Assembly (NCBI RefSeq): GCF_000425945.1
Contig: NZ_AUEK01000019.1
Location: forward strand, 1 to 61,900
DNA: 61,900 nucleotides
Direction of reading: 5' to 3'
Origin: Candidatus Solirubrobacter pratensis
GTDB lineage: Bacteria > Actinomycetota > Thermoleophilia > Solirubrobacterales > Solirubrobacteraceae
Below, piece by piece: positions 27,304 through 35,793 of the stretch. Each line of letters opens with the position of its first letter. Positions within the stretch are counted from its first letter, which is position 1. The translations under genes were made by a program, and so were the position numbers. The notes under the pieces were generated by a model. The model made no database searches, was not told the DNA's origin, and worked only from the letters and a program-made list of their open reading frames with translations.

Positions 27304-27876
27304 GTGAGTTCTTCCAATCAACTGTTCCGGGCCGGGCGGCGGGCAGCGCTGCTGGCTGCGGCGCTGGCATGCGCGTGTGCCCTGCTCGCCACGCTCATCG
27401 CCCGCGACGCCAACGCGGCAGCCACCAACACGGCCAGGCCGGGCCACAGCGGCGCCGCGTCGCATCTGAAGATGCCGACGGCGAAGCTCGGGCAGCTTCG
27501 CGCGTCCGCTTCCAGCGAGCACACCGTCAACTTCCGCAACAGCTACGGCAAGACGGTCTCGGTCGCGATCATGCGCTACAACCCGAATCTCTGCGCCGGC
27601 TACGGCGGCTACGAGACCTCGGGCTGGTTGAATCTCGCCCCGGGTGAGGTCAAGCAGTCCTTCACCACGTCCTACCGCTACGCCGCCTACTACGCGAGGG
27701 CCGTGGACGGCGCCGAGTGGACCGGGGATCGCGGGCCCGTCTACATCTATAACCACGCGTTCGACTCCTGCGTCAACATCGGGTCGACCGACGCGTCCGG
27801 CACCGTGAACATGAAGCTGATCGACCTCGAGGGCAAGAGCCCCAACTACACCTTCAACCTGATCCCCCCGCGCTGA
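27304..27876 (+). CDS. Secreted DUF1036-domain protein
   Basis: 190 residues. The signal peptide (Arg-Arg then 'ALLAAALACACALLATLIA') ends near residue 38. The DUF1036 domain starts near residue 75: 'VNFRNSYGKTVSVAIMRYNP', 'GWLNLAPGEVKQSF', 'YAAYYARAVDGAEWTGDRG' and 'FDSCVNIGS' match its pattern of Gly-Trp then Pro-Gly, Tyr-Tyr-Ala and a Cys near the end. The domain is found in small exported proteins of unknown function. The GTG start at 27304 is supported by AGGGAGGATCGCA just upstream. A strong stem-loop follows 45 bp after the stop. Confidence 0.82.
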   Translation: MSSSNQLFRAGRRAALLAAALACACALLATLIARDANAAATNTARPGHSGAASHLKMPTAKLGQLRASASSEHTVNFRNSYGKTVSVAIMRYNPNLCAGYGGYETSGWLNLAPGEVKQSFTTSYRYAAYYARAVDGAEWTGDRGPVYIYNHAFDSCVNIGSTDASGTVNMKLIDLEGKSPNYTFNLIPPR

Positions 27877-27920
27877 CCTCGCCGCGCGGCTCTGAACGAG
27901 TCGCTGGTAGGTCATTGGCC

Positions 27921-27952
27921 GCGACGGCCCCGGTACCAACCGGGGCCGTCGC
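27921..27952 (+). terminator. Strong 14-bp perfect stem-loop, probable terminator
   Basis: GCGACGGCCCCGGT, a four-base loop ACCA, then the exact complement ACCGGGGCCGTCGC. It lies 45 bp after the DUF1036 stop. No clear U-tract follows, which is usual for actinobacterial terminators. Confidence 0.8.
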
Positions 27953-28468
27953 CGTGTCTGCTTCAGGCGCGCGCGAACCGCCGGCGGAGCTCGCCCGCCG
28001 GGAGGATGTCGCCGGCTCCGCGAGCGCCGGCAGCGCGCGCTCATGATCGACCCAGGTCCGTTCTCGCGCGCGGCGAATGCAGTGCGCCGTAACGCAGTGA
28101 CGACCGCTGTGGAACTCCTCGCGACGCGCTCGCTTCCACGCGAAGGCAGCGGTGCCATCAGCATGCGCGTCGTGGCAGTGTCATGCGCATGAACGCGACG
28201 GCCGGCGTCGAGCGCCTCCAGCGCGCAGGAACGGTGATCTCTCGCATGGGTTCCGGCGGTCGGACTGAAGCAGTCCGATGCACCACCAGCGTCTTGCCGT
28301 GGAGATCGTCGGCGACCAGCCCACGCGGAACGAACTCGACGCGCTTGCACGCGTGCGTTTCGACTCGGTACAAGCCGGAGCGTCGAGGCAAGTTCGGGCC
28401 TAGGCATGGCAAGACAAGCCGTCCATGGAGCGGCACGTCGAGCCGTTCCGCGCGAGCGAATCGGCATC
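27953..28468 (+). other. Gene-free stretch
   Basis: Between the terminator and the ABC ATPase remnant. Several spurious frames but no family recognised. Confidence 0.4.
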
Positions 28469-28775
28469 GCGGGCGATCGCGCTGAGCCGGAGCTGCTCGT
28501 CACGGACGAGCCCGTCTCGGCGCTTGACGTATCCGTCCAGGCCTCGATCCTCAAGCGACTTCAGCAGGACCTCGCGTTGACCGTGCGCCTTGTCCGCCAC
28601 GACCTCGCCGTCGTGCGCCAGCTCTGCGACCGCGTCATCGTGCTCCACGACGGCAAGATCGCGGCCGAAGGCGGCGCGGTGCGCGACCTGTTCGCCGCAC
28701 CCCGCGGACCCGTACGCGCGGGAGCTGCTTGCGGCAACCCCGACCTGCTCTCACTCGCCGTCGGTCTTCCGGTCA
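28469..28775 (+). pseudogene. Peptide/nickel-type ABC transporter ATPase, C-terminal remnant
   Basis: 'PELLVTDEPVSALDVSVQAS' is Walker B plus D-loop of the OppD/DppF type. 'VRLVRHDLAVVRQLCDRVIV' contains the switch region (normally Val-Ser-His-Asp, here Val-Arg-His-Asp), then 'LHDGKIAAEGGAVRDLFAAP'. A frameshift then puts the last piece 'ADPYARELLAATP' in another frame. Walker A, Q-loop and signature are missing. Confidence 0.75.
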
Positions 28776-28902
28776 CCGGCCCGTAGCAGAGCTGTGGACC
28801 AGGGCTCTGCGGGTGGAGTCCCGCCAGTCCGTAGGTCGGTGTCCCGCGGCCGAGCGACTTGACCGCGCGGCCGCGGCCGCCCGCGGGCGGACCCAGGCGT
28901 CG

Positions 28903-28992
28903 TTACACGCCGCGTCGCCCTCGGCGGCTGTAGCCCCAGCCGCCGCCGAAGAGCAGCAGCAGGATGATGATGATCAGCAGAATAGTGAGCAC
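28903..28992 (-). CDS. 29-residue hydrophobic mini-protein (DUF3309-like)
   Basis: A GTG at 28992 opens a 29-codon frame: a Leu/Ile-rich membrane helix of ~14 residues, then 'FGGGWGYSRRGRRGV'. The Leu/Ile run followed by Gly-Gly and Trp-Gly-Tyr-Ser-Arg is the pattern of DUF3309 small membrane proteins, often stress-induced. AAAGGCGG lies about ten bases upstream. It is divergent from the HdeD-type membrane stress gene that starts 236 bp away. Too short for routine gene finders. Confidence 0.6.
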   Translation of the reverse strand: MLTILLIIIILLLLFGGGWGYSRRGRRGV

Positions 28993-29227
28993 CGTTCGGA
29001 CCGCCTTTCGATTGATGGGAGCGGCCTACCCCGGCGCGGTCCGAATCAGGCCTCAGCGTCTGAGACAGCCTTCTTGATCTATTGAGGTCAGTAACAGATT
29101 AGGTGGCTTGGCTGGACGCCTGCCCGTTTAGGCGCTCGCTCCCCGGGTGTACGCTCCAACCAAGGCCTGAAGTTACGCCGTCGTCCAAGTTTGGCCGTCG
29201 GCTGGGCCGGACGGGAAGGAGGCAGTG

Positions 29228-29854
29228 ATGCAGCAGTCAACGACGGTTTCGGTGCTGCGGGAGGCGGTTGACGATCTCAGCAGGTGGTGGTGGCTGTGGC
29301 TTGTTGCAGGCATCGCCTGGATCGTGATCGCGCTCGCCGTGCTCCAGTTCGACCGGGCTTCGGTGACCACGGTCGGCGTGCTCATCGGTCTCATGTTTCT
29401 GCTGGCGGCCGCCCAGCAGTTCGCGCTCGCGGCTCTCGCCCCGCGGCTGAAGTGGCTATGGGCGCTCTTCGGCGCGCTCTTCATCGTGGCCGGTGTGGTG
29501 TCCTTGATCAGCCCGGAGAACACGTTTGCCGGCGTCGCCGACATCCTCGGCTTCCTGTTTCTGCTCGTCGCGACGTTCTGGATTATTCAATCCTTCGCGG
29601 AGCGTCCGATCAACGACTTCTGGTGGCTGGGCCTGACCGCGGGGATCCTGATGGTGGTTCTGGCGTTCTGGACGAGCGGCCAGTTCTTCATCACGAAGGT
29701 CTATGTGCTGCTCGTATTCGCGGGCATCTGGGCCCTGATGCAGGGGGTGACCGACATCGTGCGCGCGTTCCAGATCCGCGGCCTGCGCTCCACGCCCGAA
29801 CCCACGCCTCCGCGCCAAGTGCCTGCCCACGGGCCGGCGGGCACGCCTGCGTAG
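29228..29854 (+). CDS. HdeD-family membrane protein
   Basis: About 208 residues with six hydrophobic segments in three hairpins ('WWWLWLVAGIAWIVIALAVL', 'VGVLIGLMFLLAAAQQFALA', 'WLWALFGALFIVAGVVSLI', 'ILGFLFLLVATFWIIQSFA', 'WWLGLTAGILMVVLAFW', 'VLLVFAGIWALMQGVTDIV'). This matches the DUF308/HdeD repeat, including 'RAFQIR' at the end. HdeD in enterobacteria contributes to acid resistance at high density; the role in actinobacteria is not established. GGAAGGAGG precedes the start. GTG 29225 three bases earlier is an equally possible start. Confidence 0.88.
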   Translation: MQQSTTVSVLREAVDDLSRWWWLWLVAGIAWIVIALAVLQFDRASVTTVGVLIGLMFLLAAAQQFALAALAPRLKWLWALFGALFIVAGVVSLISPENTFAGVADILGFLFLLVATFWIIQSFAERPINDFWWLGLTAGILMVVLAFWTSGQFFITKVYVLLVFAGIWALMQGVTDIVRAFQIRGLRSTPEPTPPRQVPAHGPAGTPA

Positions 29855-29936
29855 CCGCCGGAGGGCACGCGCGACGCAGCGATCGTGTCGACCGCGGCAC
29901 CAGGAGACTCGCGGATGCGAGGTCGCTGACGCGGTG

Positions 29937-30788
29937 ATGCCGCGCTTCGGGCAGTCGTGTGCGGTCGCGGATCTGCGGGAGCCGGTGTCGCGGACGCTTG
30001 AGCTTCCGGCGAGCCGGCGGGCGTGGTCTGAGTGGCCGTTCGTCGTGCCGTTCGCCGGGCGCGTGCTTGCGCTGCAGGGCATGCACCCGGTCGTCTCGGC
30101 GGGGTTGATGGACCACTCCAGCGTGTTCGAGGACCCGTGGGGACGTGGGTGGGACACCGTCGGCTATGGGTTACGGCTGATCTTCAGCGACGATCCCGTC
30201 GCGGTCGCCGCCGAGATCCGTGAGTTGCACCGCCCGCTCTATGGCCGCCTCGCCGATGGAACGCGCTACCACCCGTGGAATCCACGGCCGTGGGCGTGGG
30301 TGCACCTGTCGACCTACGAGGCGACGGTCTATTCCCGCCGCGCGATCGGCCGCGCCCCCGCACCTGCTGAGCAGGCGATGCTGTATGAGGAGTGGAAGCG
30401 CGTCGGCCGCAGTTACGGGCTGCGCGAGCAGGATCTTCCCGTCGATGTCGCCGCGCTGAACCGGTACGTGTGGGCCACGATCCAGGACGAGCTCGTTGCG
30501 ACTCCGACGGCAACGCGCCTCTACCACGACACGCTCCGGAACCTTCCGGCGCCGCCCGGCCTGCCCGGCACGCGGCTCAGCTGGCCGCTCGCCGGCCGCC
30601 TGACCGCCCCGGCCATTCGGCTGCTGCTGGCCGGCTCGTTCCCGTCCGTGCTTCGCCGGCGCATGAACATCCCGTGGACCCCGCTGCACGAAGCCGGCTA
30701 CCAGGCCGCCCTGCTGGCGCTCGGCACCGCCGTGCGGACGCTACCGGCGGCGCTGACGCGCTTCCCCGCCGCCCGGGCCGCCGCCTGA
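29937..30788 (+). CDS. Oxygenase MpaB family (DUF2236) protein
   Basis: 283 residues, helical. 'GMHPVVSAGLMDHSSVFEDP' carries the conserved His and the Asp-His-Ser motif. 'RGWDTVGYGLRLIFSDD' and 'EIRELHRPLYGRLADGTRYH' hold further conserved His, and 'WAWVHLSTYEATVY' the central helix. DUF2236 includes latex-clearing protein and fungal MpaB, where such His bind haem or metal; the actinobacterial relatives are mostly uncharacterised. 'AGYQAALLALGTAVRTLP' closes the protein. The start may be GTG 29934. No signal peptide. Confidence 0.85.
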   Translation: MPRFGQSCAVADLREPVSRTLELPASRRAWSEWPFVVPFAGRVLALQGMHPVVSAGLMDHSSVFEDPWGRGWDTVGYGLRLIFSDDPVAVAAEIRELHRPLYGRLADGTRYHPWNPRPWAWVHLSTYEATVYSRRAIGRAPAPAEQAMLYEEWKRVGRSYGLREQDLPVDVAALNRYVWATIQDELVATPTATRLYHDTLRNLPAPPGLPGTRLSWPLAGRLTAPAIRLLLAGSFPSVLRRRMNIPWTPLHEAGYQAALLALGTAVRTLPAALTRFPAARAAA

Positions 30789-31199
30789 CCGTCACGACCG
30801 CCCGACGAACGCCACGGCGGATCGGTCGCGTACGCATGCCGGCTCCCTGGCGCGCGAGAGCTCCTTGCCAGCCTGCAGCCTCGGCGGTCCTAGGTCCACG
30901 AGAGCGGTCGCCGCTCACTCGTCGCGCGGGCCGACCGCGAGGCCGGCGAGGATGCGGCCGCCCATGCGCCTCGGTCCGGCGCGGTTGGCGCTCGCCGACG
31001 CCGTAGAGCAGGTGCTCGCGGCCGCCGAGGTGGCCGACGATCGGGCAGGCCGGCCGGGGTCCGGTCGATCGGCCGCCCCGGTCGTGCTCGATCGGCCCGT
31101 CCGCGACTGGCGGGCGATCCGGCGGCTCGTGCGCAAGCTCAACGCCGACAGGCGGTTCCGCGCGGCGCTCAGCGGCACCCTGAGCGAGCAGCACGTGTA
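30789..31199 (+). other. Gene-free stretch
   Basis: A plus-strand frame (to TAG 31198) ends in 'RRLVRKLNADRRFRAALSG' and looks weakly protein-like, but I recognise no family and it has no RBS. Probably remnant DNA next to the ligase fragment. Confidence 0.35.
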
Positions 31200-31430
31200 G
31201 GTGACCCATCTCTCGCGCCCGATGCGCCGCGGCCGCCGCCGCCACCTCAGGGAACTCGCGCTCGCAGCGCCGCCCCGGCCGCGAGCGCAGCTGCACGCGT
31301 CCGTCGGCGATCCGAAGCTGGCCGCGGCAACCGTCGAGCTGAGCTCCGACCACCACTCCTCGCCCTCCGGCAGCCGGTCGCTCGCCCACACCAGCATCGG
31401 CGACACGAACGACGGTGAGCCATCAGCCAC
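31200..31430 (-). pseudogene. ATP-dependent DNA ligase (LigD-type) N-terminal remnant
   Basis: One minus-strand frame begins 'FVSPMLVWASDRLPEGEEWW'. After a shift near 31345 another reads 'LDGCRGQLRIADGRVQLRSR' and 'CEREFPE'. This follows the ATP-ligase adenylation domain (PML ... P-x-G-x-x-W-x-x-E-x-K-x-D-G-x-R ... R-G ... FPE). The catalytic Lys of KxDG falls at the break ('QLDGCR' in the surviving frame), and everything after about residue 75 is missing. Confidence 0.6.
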
Positions 31431-31521
31431 AGCAGTCCCGGGATACGCGCGCCCACGCGTCGCTCCGCAAAGCAGCCAAACAGGGGCGGGTCGACGCGGC
31501 TACGCGCGGCCGACCGCCGGG

Positions 31522-31560
31522 TTGCGCGGAGCGGACCGGGCAGTTACAGTTCGCCCGCGA
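31522..31560 (+). promoter_or_regulatory. Candidate promoter of the GntR-led operon; possible leaderless start
   Basis: TTGCGC at 31522-31527, a 17-bp spacer, then TACAGT at 31545-31550, in good register for a housekeeping sigma factor. A start site 7-11 bases after the -10 would fall at or just before ATG 31561. That fits the absence of a Shine-Dalgarno sequence and suggests a leaderless transcript. Confidence 0.45.
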
Positions 31561-32265
31561 ATGCATCTAAGATCTGAGATACAAGATCCGAGTGCACGGA
31601 GCGGGTTCGACCGTTCGGCGCCGCTCACGAAGAGCGACTTCGCCCACAACGAGCTGCGGCGCCGGATCGTCACCGGCGAGCTCATGCCGGGCGCGCGCCT
31701 GGATCTCCAGGAGCTCTGCGACGCCCTCGGCATCAGCCGCATGCCGATGCGCGAGGCGCTGTCCCGGCTCAGCGCGCAGGGCCTGATCGAGATCCACCCG
31801 CAGCGCGCGACCGTCGTCTCCGAGCTGTCGGTGCCCGATCTGCGCGACACCTACGGCGCGCGCGTCGCGCTTGAGACGCTGCTCGCCGAGTCCGCGACTC
31901 CGTATGTCGACGACGAGCTCATGCGCGCCTTCGAGGCGAACATCGATGAGCAGCGCCGGCTGGCCTCGGACGGTGACCTCGAGGGCTTCCTGTTCAGCGA
32001 CCGCCGTTTTCACGACCGCCTCTACGAGCGCGCGGCGATGCCGCGAACGCACGGCCTCGCGACGCGCCTGCGCGACGTCGCGGACCGCTACGTCTACCTG
32101 TTCCTCCGCGACGGGTCGCACCGTCAGCAGTCGATCGACGAGCACGTGCGTCTTGTGGCGTTGTGCGGCGAGCGCGATGCCGTCGCGGTGAGGAACGCCG
32201 TCGGCGAGCACATCATGCGCGGGCGCGACGAACTGCTCGAGCAGCTGAAGCGAGCTGGGTCATGA
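31561..32265 (+). CDS. GntR-family transcriptional regulator, FadR/FCD subfamily
   Basis: 234 residues. Winged helix at about 20-85: 'AHNELRRRIVTGELMPGARL', 'LQELCDALGISRMPMREALS', 'RLSAQGLIEIHPQRATVV'. The C-terminal FCD ligand-binding domain runs from 'LRDTYGARVALETLLAESA' through 'DRRFHDRLYERAAM' to 'HVRLVALCGERDAVAV' with the metal/ligand His. FCD regulators sense small carboxylates and usually repress the adjacent catabolic operon. First gene of the 11-gene operon; its stop overlaps the next start (ATGA). Probably autoregulated through the site at 31572-31587. Confidence 0.92.
   Translation: MHLRSEIQDPSARSGFDRSAPLTKSDFAHNELRRRIVTGELMPGARLDLQELCDALGISRMPMREALSRLSAQGLIEIHPQRATVVSELSVPDLRDTYGARVALETLLAESATPYVDDELMRAFEANIDEQRRLASDGDLEGFLFSDRRFHDRLYERAAMPRTHGLATRLRDVADRYVYLFLRDGSHRQQSIDEHVRLVALCGERDAVAVRNAVGEHIMRGRDELLEQLKRAGS
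31572..31587 (+). promoter_or_regulatory. Candidate GntR/FCD operator
   Basis: ATCTgagATACAAGAT: outer arms ATCT/AGAT are complementary, and the right half ATACAAGAT resembles half-sites of FCD regulators (TTGTATACAA-type). It lies at the very start of the regulator gene, just after the candidate promoter, where binding would block transcription. Confidence 0.35.
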
Positions 32266-33518
32266 CGATCGCTCGCGACTTTGGCCACGGCTCCGCGAGC
32301 GCGCAGATCGCGCGGCTGCGCCTCGAGGGCCGCGCCGGGGAGGACACCGCGGGGGTCGTCTCGGCCGAGCGGGCGCTCGTGCGGCACGCGCGGGCGCTCG
32401 GCCGGCCGCTGCTCGACATCACCTACGCCGACACCAAGCGCTTTCCGGCTCCGACCTGGGCGCTGGAGGCCTTCATGGGCGCGGCTTCGGGCGGCGGCCC
32501 CGCGTACACGCCGTATCGCGGTGACCCTGCCGTCTGCGAGCACGTCGCGCGCGCGCTCGGCGAGTTCCTGGGCATGCCCGTGGACCCCGAGACCGAGCTG
32601 CTCCTGACCCCGGGGACGCAGGCCGGGGTGTTCGTGGCGCTCGCCGCGATTCTCGAACCGGGCGACCGGGTCGTGCTGGGCGATCCCGAGTACCTCGCGT
32701 ACGAGCGGCTGATCCGCTTCCTCAATGCGGAAGTGGACCACGTCGCGCTGGAGTGGTCCGACGGGGCGGGGGAGATCGACCCGGACGCGCTTCGCGCGGC
32801 GATCTCCCCGGCGACCCGCTGCATCGTCCTGTCGAACCCCAACAACCCGACGGGCGCGGTGCTCCGCGACACGACGCTGCGGGCGATCGCCGAGCTGGCG
32901 ATCGAGCATGACCTGCTGGTGATCGTCGATGAGCTGTACGCGCGCCTGCTCTACGACCGCCGCTCGTTCACGCACTTGGCGGCGCTCGAGGGGATGGCCG
33001 AGCGCACGATCACGCTGACGGGCCCGTCGAAGACGGAGTCCATGAGCGGGTACCGAGTCGGCGTCGCGCGTGCGCCCGCGGAGCTGGCGGACGCAATGGA
33101 GGACGTGCTGAGCGTCACGGCGCTGCGCGCCCCAGCGTACGCGCAGTCGACGCTCGTGCACTGGCTGCGCGATGACGCCGCGTTCATCGCAGCACGCATC
33201 GCCGAGTACGAGCGCCTGCGCGACATGACGGTTGCGCGGATCCGCGCCTCGCCGGCGCTCGACGTCGAGATTCCCGGCGGGACGGCGTACGCGTTCCCCC
33301 GGCTCACGGCCGGGGGGATCTCCGATCAGGCCGTAGCGATCGCTCTCATGGATCGCGCGGGCGTGATCGTGAACCCTGGGTACCAGTTCGGGCCGACCGC
33401 ACGTGGGTCGTTCCGCATTTGCTTCGCGCAGGAGGAGAGCGCGTGGGAAGCGGCACTGGAGCGAATTGTCCGAGCGCTCGAGCTGCCGATCGATCCCGTG
33501 GCGGGCCCGCCCGCCTAA
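32262..33518 (+). CDS. Class I/II PLP-dependent aminotransferase
   Basis: 418 residues. Substrate/PLP motifs: 'YTPYRGDPAVCEHVARAL' (Tyr contact), 'LTPGTQAGVFVALA' (phosphate loop), 'VLSNPNNPTGAV' (residues 189-200, Asn contact), 'VIVDELYARL' (Asp/Tyr) and the Schiff-base Lys257 in 'TGPSKTESMSGYRVGVA'. Arg near the C-terminus 'GSFRICFAQ' binds the substrate carboxylate. It transfers an amino group between an amino acid and a 2-oxo acid. Overlaps the regulator by four bases. In this operon it probably handles an amino product released by the hydrolases. Confidence 0.92.
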   Translation: MTIARDFGHGSASAQIARLRLEGRAGEDTAGVVSAERALVRHARALGRPLLDITYADTKRFPAPTWALEAFMGAASGGGPAYTPYRGDPAVCEHVARALGEFLGMPVDPETELLLTPGTQAGVFVALAAILEPGDRVVLGDPEYLAYERLIRFLNAEVDHVALEWSDGAGEIDPDALRAAISPATRCIVLSNPNNPTGAVLRDTTLRAIAELAIEHDLLVIVDELYARLLYDRRSFTHLAALEGMAERTITLTGPSKTESMSGYRVGVARAPAELADAMEDVLSVTALRAPAYAQSTLVHWLRDDAAFIAARIAEYERLRDMTVARIRASPALDVEIPGGTAYAFPRLTAGGISDQAVAIALMDRAGVIVNPGYQFGPTARGSFRICFAQEESAWEAALERIVRALELPIDPVAGPPA

Positions 33519-33544
33519 ATCAAGCGAGGAGGACGGAAGTCGAG

Positions 33545-34609
33545 ATGTTTCTTCGAAGCATGGGGGCGGTCACCCCAGCGCTGGTCGCTGCCGCGATCGG
33601 CCTGACCGCGTGCGGTGGCGACTCCGCGACGAACACGTCCGGCGGCGGCTCGGCAGGCGCCGCGAGCAAGCCTGTCAAGGTCACCGAGGCGGGCTTCAAG
33701 GTCATGAGCATGGCCCCGATCTACCTGGCGCAGGACAAGGGGTTCTTCGCCAAGAATGGGCTCGACTTCACGTTCACGGAGATCAGCAGCGGCAAGCTCG
33801 GCGTCGCGGCGCTGCTCTCGGGGAGCGCGCAGTTCGTCGACCTCGGCGTCGACGACGTCGTCAACCTGCACAACCAGGGTAAGGGCATCACGCTCTTCTA
33901 CAACCTGGAGCGCCCGCTCACGATGGACTTCGTGATGCGCAAGCAGGCGATGCAGAAGCAGGGCATCACGGCCGACTCACCGCTGCCCGACAAGTTCAAG
34001 GCGCTCAAGGGACTCAACATCGGGATCACCGCGCCGGGCGCGCCGACCGACCTCTACCCGCGCTACTTCATGAAGCAGGTCGGGCTCGATCCGGCCAAGG
34101 ACGCCAACTTCGTCCCGATCGGCGACGCGGCGACGCTGGTCGGCGCGCTGAAGGCCGGAAAGATCGACGGCTTCATGCTCTCGCCGCCCAACCCGTACGT
34201 CGCGCAGCAGCAGGGCATCGGCAGCGTGATCATCAAGGGCCGCGACTCCCTGCCGGTGTTCAAGACCTACGACTTCACCTCGGTGGCGGTCAGGGACGAC
34301 TGGGCCAAGAGCCACCCGGATCTCGTCAAGGCGTACTCGAGGTCCGTGTCGGATGCCACCAAGTGGATGCTCGCGAACCGCGACGAGGCGCTGCAGGTCC
34401 TGCACGACAAGCATTTCAGCGACACCGACATGGACACGTTCAAGCTGTCGTTCAACCTCTTCCTCGAGTCCGTCAATCCCACCGGCGAGATGTCGCCGGA
34501 CGCGGTCGGCAACCAGATCGACGTGCTCTCGAGTCTTGGTGCGCTCAAGGACGCCAAGGGCATCCCGACCACCGACCTGATGACGACGCAGTACGGCGCG
34601 GCCGGCTGA
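33545..34609 (+). CDS. ABC transporter substrate-binding lipoprotein (NMT1/SsuA type)
   Basis: 354 residues. Signal peptide with lipobox 'GLTACGG' (Cys about residue 22), then the NMT1/THI5-like fold: 'APIYLAQDKGFFAKNGLDFT', 'VAALLSGSAQFVDLG', 'KGLNIGITAPGAPTDLYPRY', 'DAATLVGALKAGKIDGFML' and 'FTSVAVRDDWAKSHPDLVKA'. Relatives bind sulfonates, pyrimidine precursors, nitrate or aromatic acids. It captures the operon's substrate for the ATPase/permease encoded at 39005-40702, five genes downstream, which is an unusual separation. RBS GGAGGACGGAAG upstream. Its stop overlaps the next start (TGATG). Confidence 0.9.
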   Translation: MFLRSMGAVTPALVAAAIGLTACGGDSATNTSGGGSAGAASKPVKVTEAGFKVMSMAPIYLAQDKGFFAKNGLDFTFTEISSGKLGVAALLSGSAQFVDLGVDDVVNLHNQGKGITLFYNLERPLTMDFVMRKQAMQKQGITADSPLPDKFKALKGLNIGITAPGAPTDLYPRYFMKQVGLDPAKDANFVPIGDAATLVGALKAGKIDGFMLSPPNPYVAQQQGIGSVIIKGRDSLPVFKTYDFTSVAVRDDWAKSHPDLVKAYSRSVSDATKWMLANRDEALQVLHDKHFSDTDMDTFKLSFNLFLESVNPTGEMSPDAVGNQIDVLSSLGALKDAKGIPTTDLMTTQYGAAG

Positions 34610-35793
34610 TGTCGGCGGTCGACGACGTGGCGGCGGCCGCCGCCGGTATCGCCGGGTTCCCGCCGGCGTTCTCGACCGGGGAGTTCGACCGCCGCCTCGG
34701 CGGCGTGCGGAGGGCGATGGAGGAGCAGGGGCTGGAGCTCCTGCTCCTCTTCACTCCCGAGAACGTCACGTACCTCACCGGCTACGAGACGATCGGCTAC
34801 TCCTCGTTTCTGTGCCTGATGGTGCCGCTCGAGGATGAGCCGCAGCTCGTGATCCGCGACATGGAGCTCGAAGTGGCGGCAGCAACCACATGGCTGACGC
34901 GCTTCGTCACGGTCGGCGACACCGACGACGCGATCGCGACCACGGCCGCCGCGGTTGGACGACTCGCCCCGACCGGCGGGCGCATCGGCGTCGAGGAGAC
35001 CAGTCCGTTCCTGACCGCGCGCAGGTGGCGGCGGCTGACGGAGCAGCTCGGGAGCACGGTCGACGGGTCCGGGCTCGTGGAGCGAATGCGCCGCATCAAG
35101 TCCGACGAGGAGCTCGCGCTGATCCGCGACGCGTGCGGGCTCGCGGTCGACGGAATGGCGGCGGCGGTCGCCGCGACGGCCGTGGGCGAGACCGAGAACG
35201 CGGTCGCCGCGGCGGCGTTCGCGGCGATGGTGGGCGGGGGGTCCGACTTCCTCGCCGCGGATCCGATCGTCACGTCGGGGCCGCGCGCAAGCGTCGCCCA
35301 CACGACGTTCGCCAATCGGCGGGTGGTCGACGGCGACGCGGTGCTGATCGAGCTGGGAGCTTGCCGCCGGCGCTACTTCGGCGCGCTCATGCGCACGGTG
35401 GCGGTGGGGGCCGGCCCGGCGCGCCTGCCCGAGCTGGCCCTCGCGCTGGACGAGGCGCTGGACGCGGCCGTCGCGGCGATCGCCCCGGGCCGTACATGCG
35501 GCGACGTCGATCGCGCCTGCCGCGAGCGGATCGAGGCGGCGGGGCTCGGGAACTGGTTCCGCAAGCGCACGGGCTACTCGGTCGGCGTCGCGTTCGCCCC
35601 CGACTGGGGCGAGGGGCACATCGTCAGCCTGCGCGCCGGCGACGAGACGCCGCTGGAGCCGGGCATGACGTTCCACATTCCGCCGGCGGTCCGCCTGCCC
35701 GGCGAGACGGTCTACGGCGTCAGTGAGACCGTCGTGGTGACGGCGGACGGCTGCGAGGTGCTGACCGCGTTCGACCGCGAGCTGCGGCGATGA
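34609..35793 (+). CDS. M24-family hydrolase, creatinase/ectoine-hydrolase-like, metal site lost
   Basis: 394 residues with a creatinase N-terminal domain (about 20-155, 'ENVTYLTGYETIGYSSFLCL') and a pita-bread domain (160-394). His231 in 'SVAHTTF' is the conserved catalytic His. The aminopeptidase metal ligands are missing: the usual Asp-x-Gly ... Asp-x-x-Arg reads 'IELGACRRRYFGALMRTV' (247-264). As in creatinase and ectoine hydrolase DoeA, chemistry is thus probably metal-free C-N bond hydrolysis, supported by 'VGVAFAPDWGEGHIVSL'. The likely role is opening or cleaving an N-containing substrate. Overlaps both neighbours. Confidence 0.85.
   Translation: MSAVDDVAAAAAGIAGFPPAFSTGEFDRRLGGVRRAMEEQGLELLLLFTPENVTYLTGYETIGYSSFLCLMVPLEDEPQLVIRDMELEVAAATTWLTRFVTVGDTDDAIATTAAAVGRLAPTGGRIGVEETSPFLTARRWRRLTEQLGSTVDGSGLVERMRRIKSDEELALIRDACGLAVDGMAAAVAATAVGETENAVAAAAFAAMVGGGSDFLAADPIVTSGPRASVAHTTFANRRVVDGDAVLIELGACRRRYFGALMRTVAVGAGPARLPELALALDEALDAAVAAIAPGRTCGDVDRACRERIEAAGLGNWFRKRTGYSVGVAFAPDWGEGHIVSLRAGDETPLEPGMTFHIPPAVRLPGETVYGVSETVVVTADGCEVLTAFDRELRR

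Noticed and set aside
28158..28436. 92-codon minus-strand frame with 'GLVADDLHGKTLVVH'
   Set aside because: Looks somewhat protein-like, but no RBS, no clear family and biased composition; not enough support.
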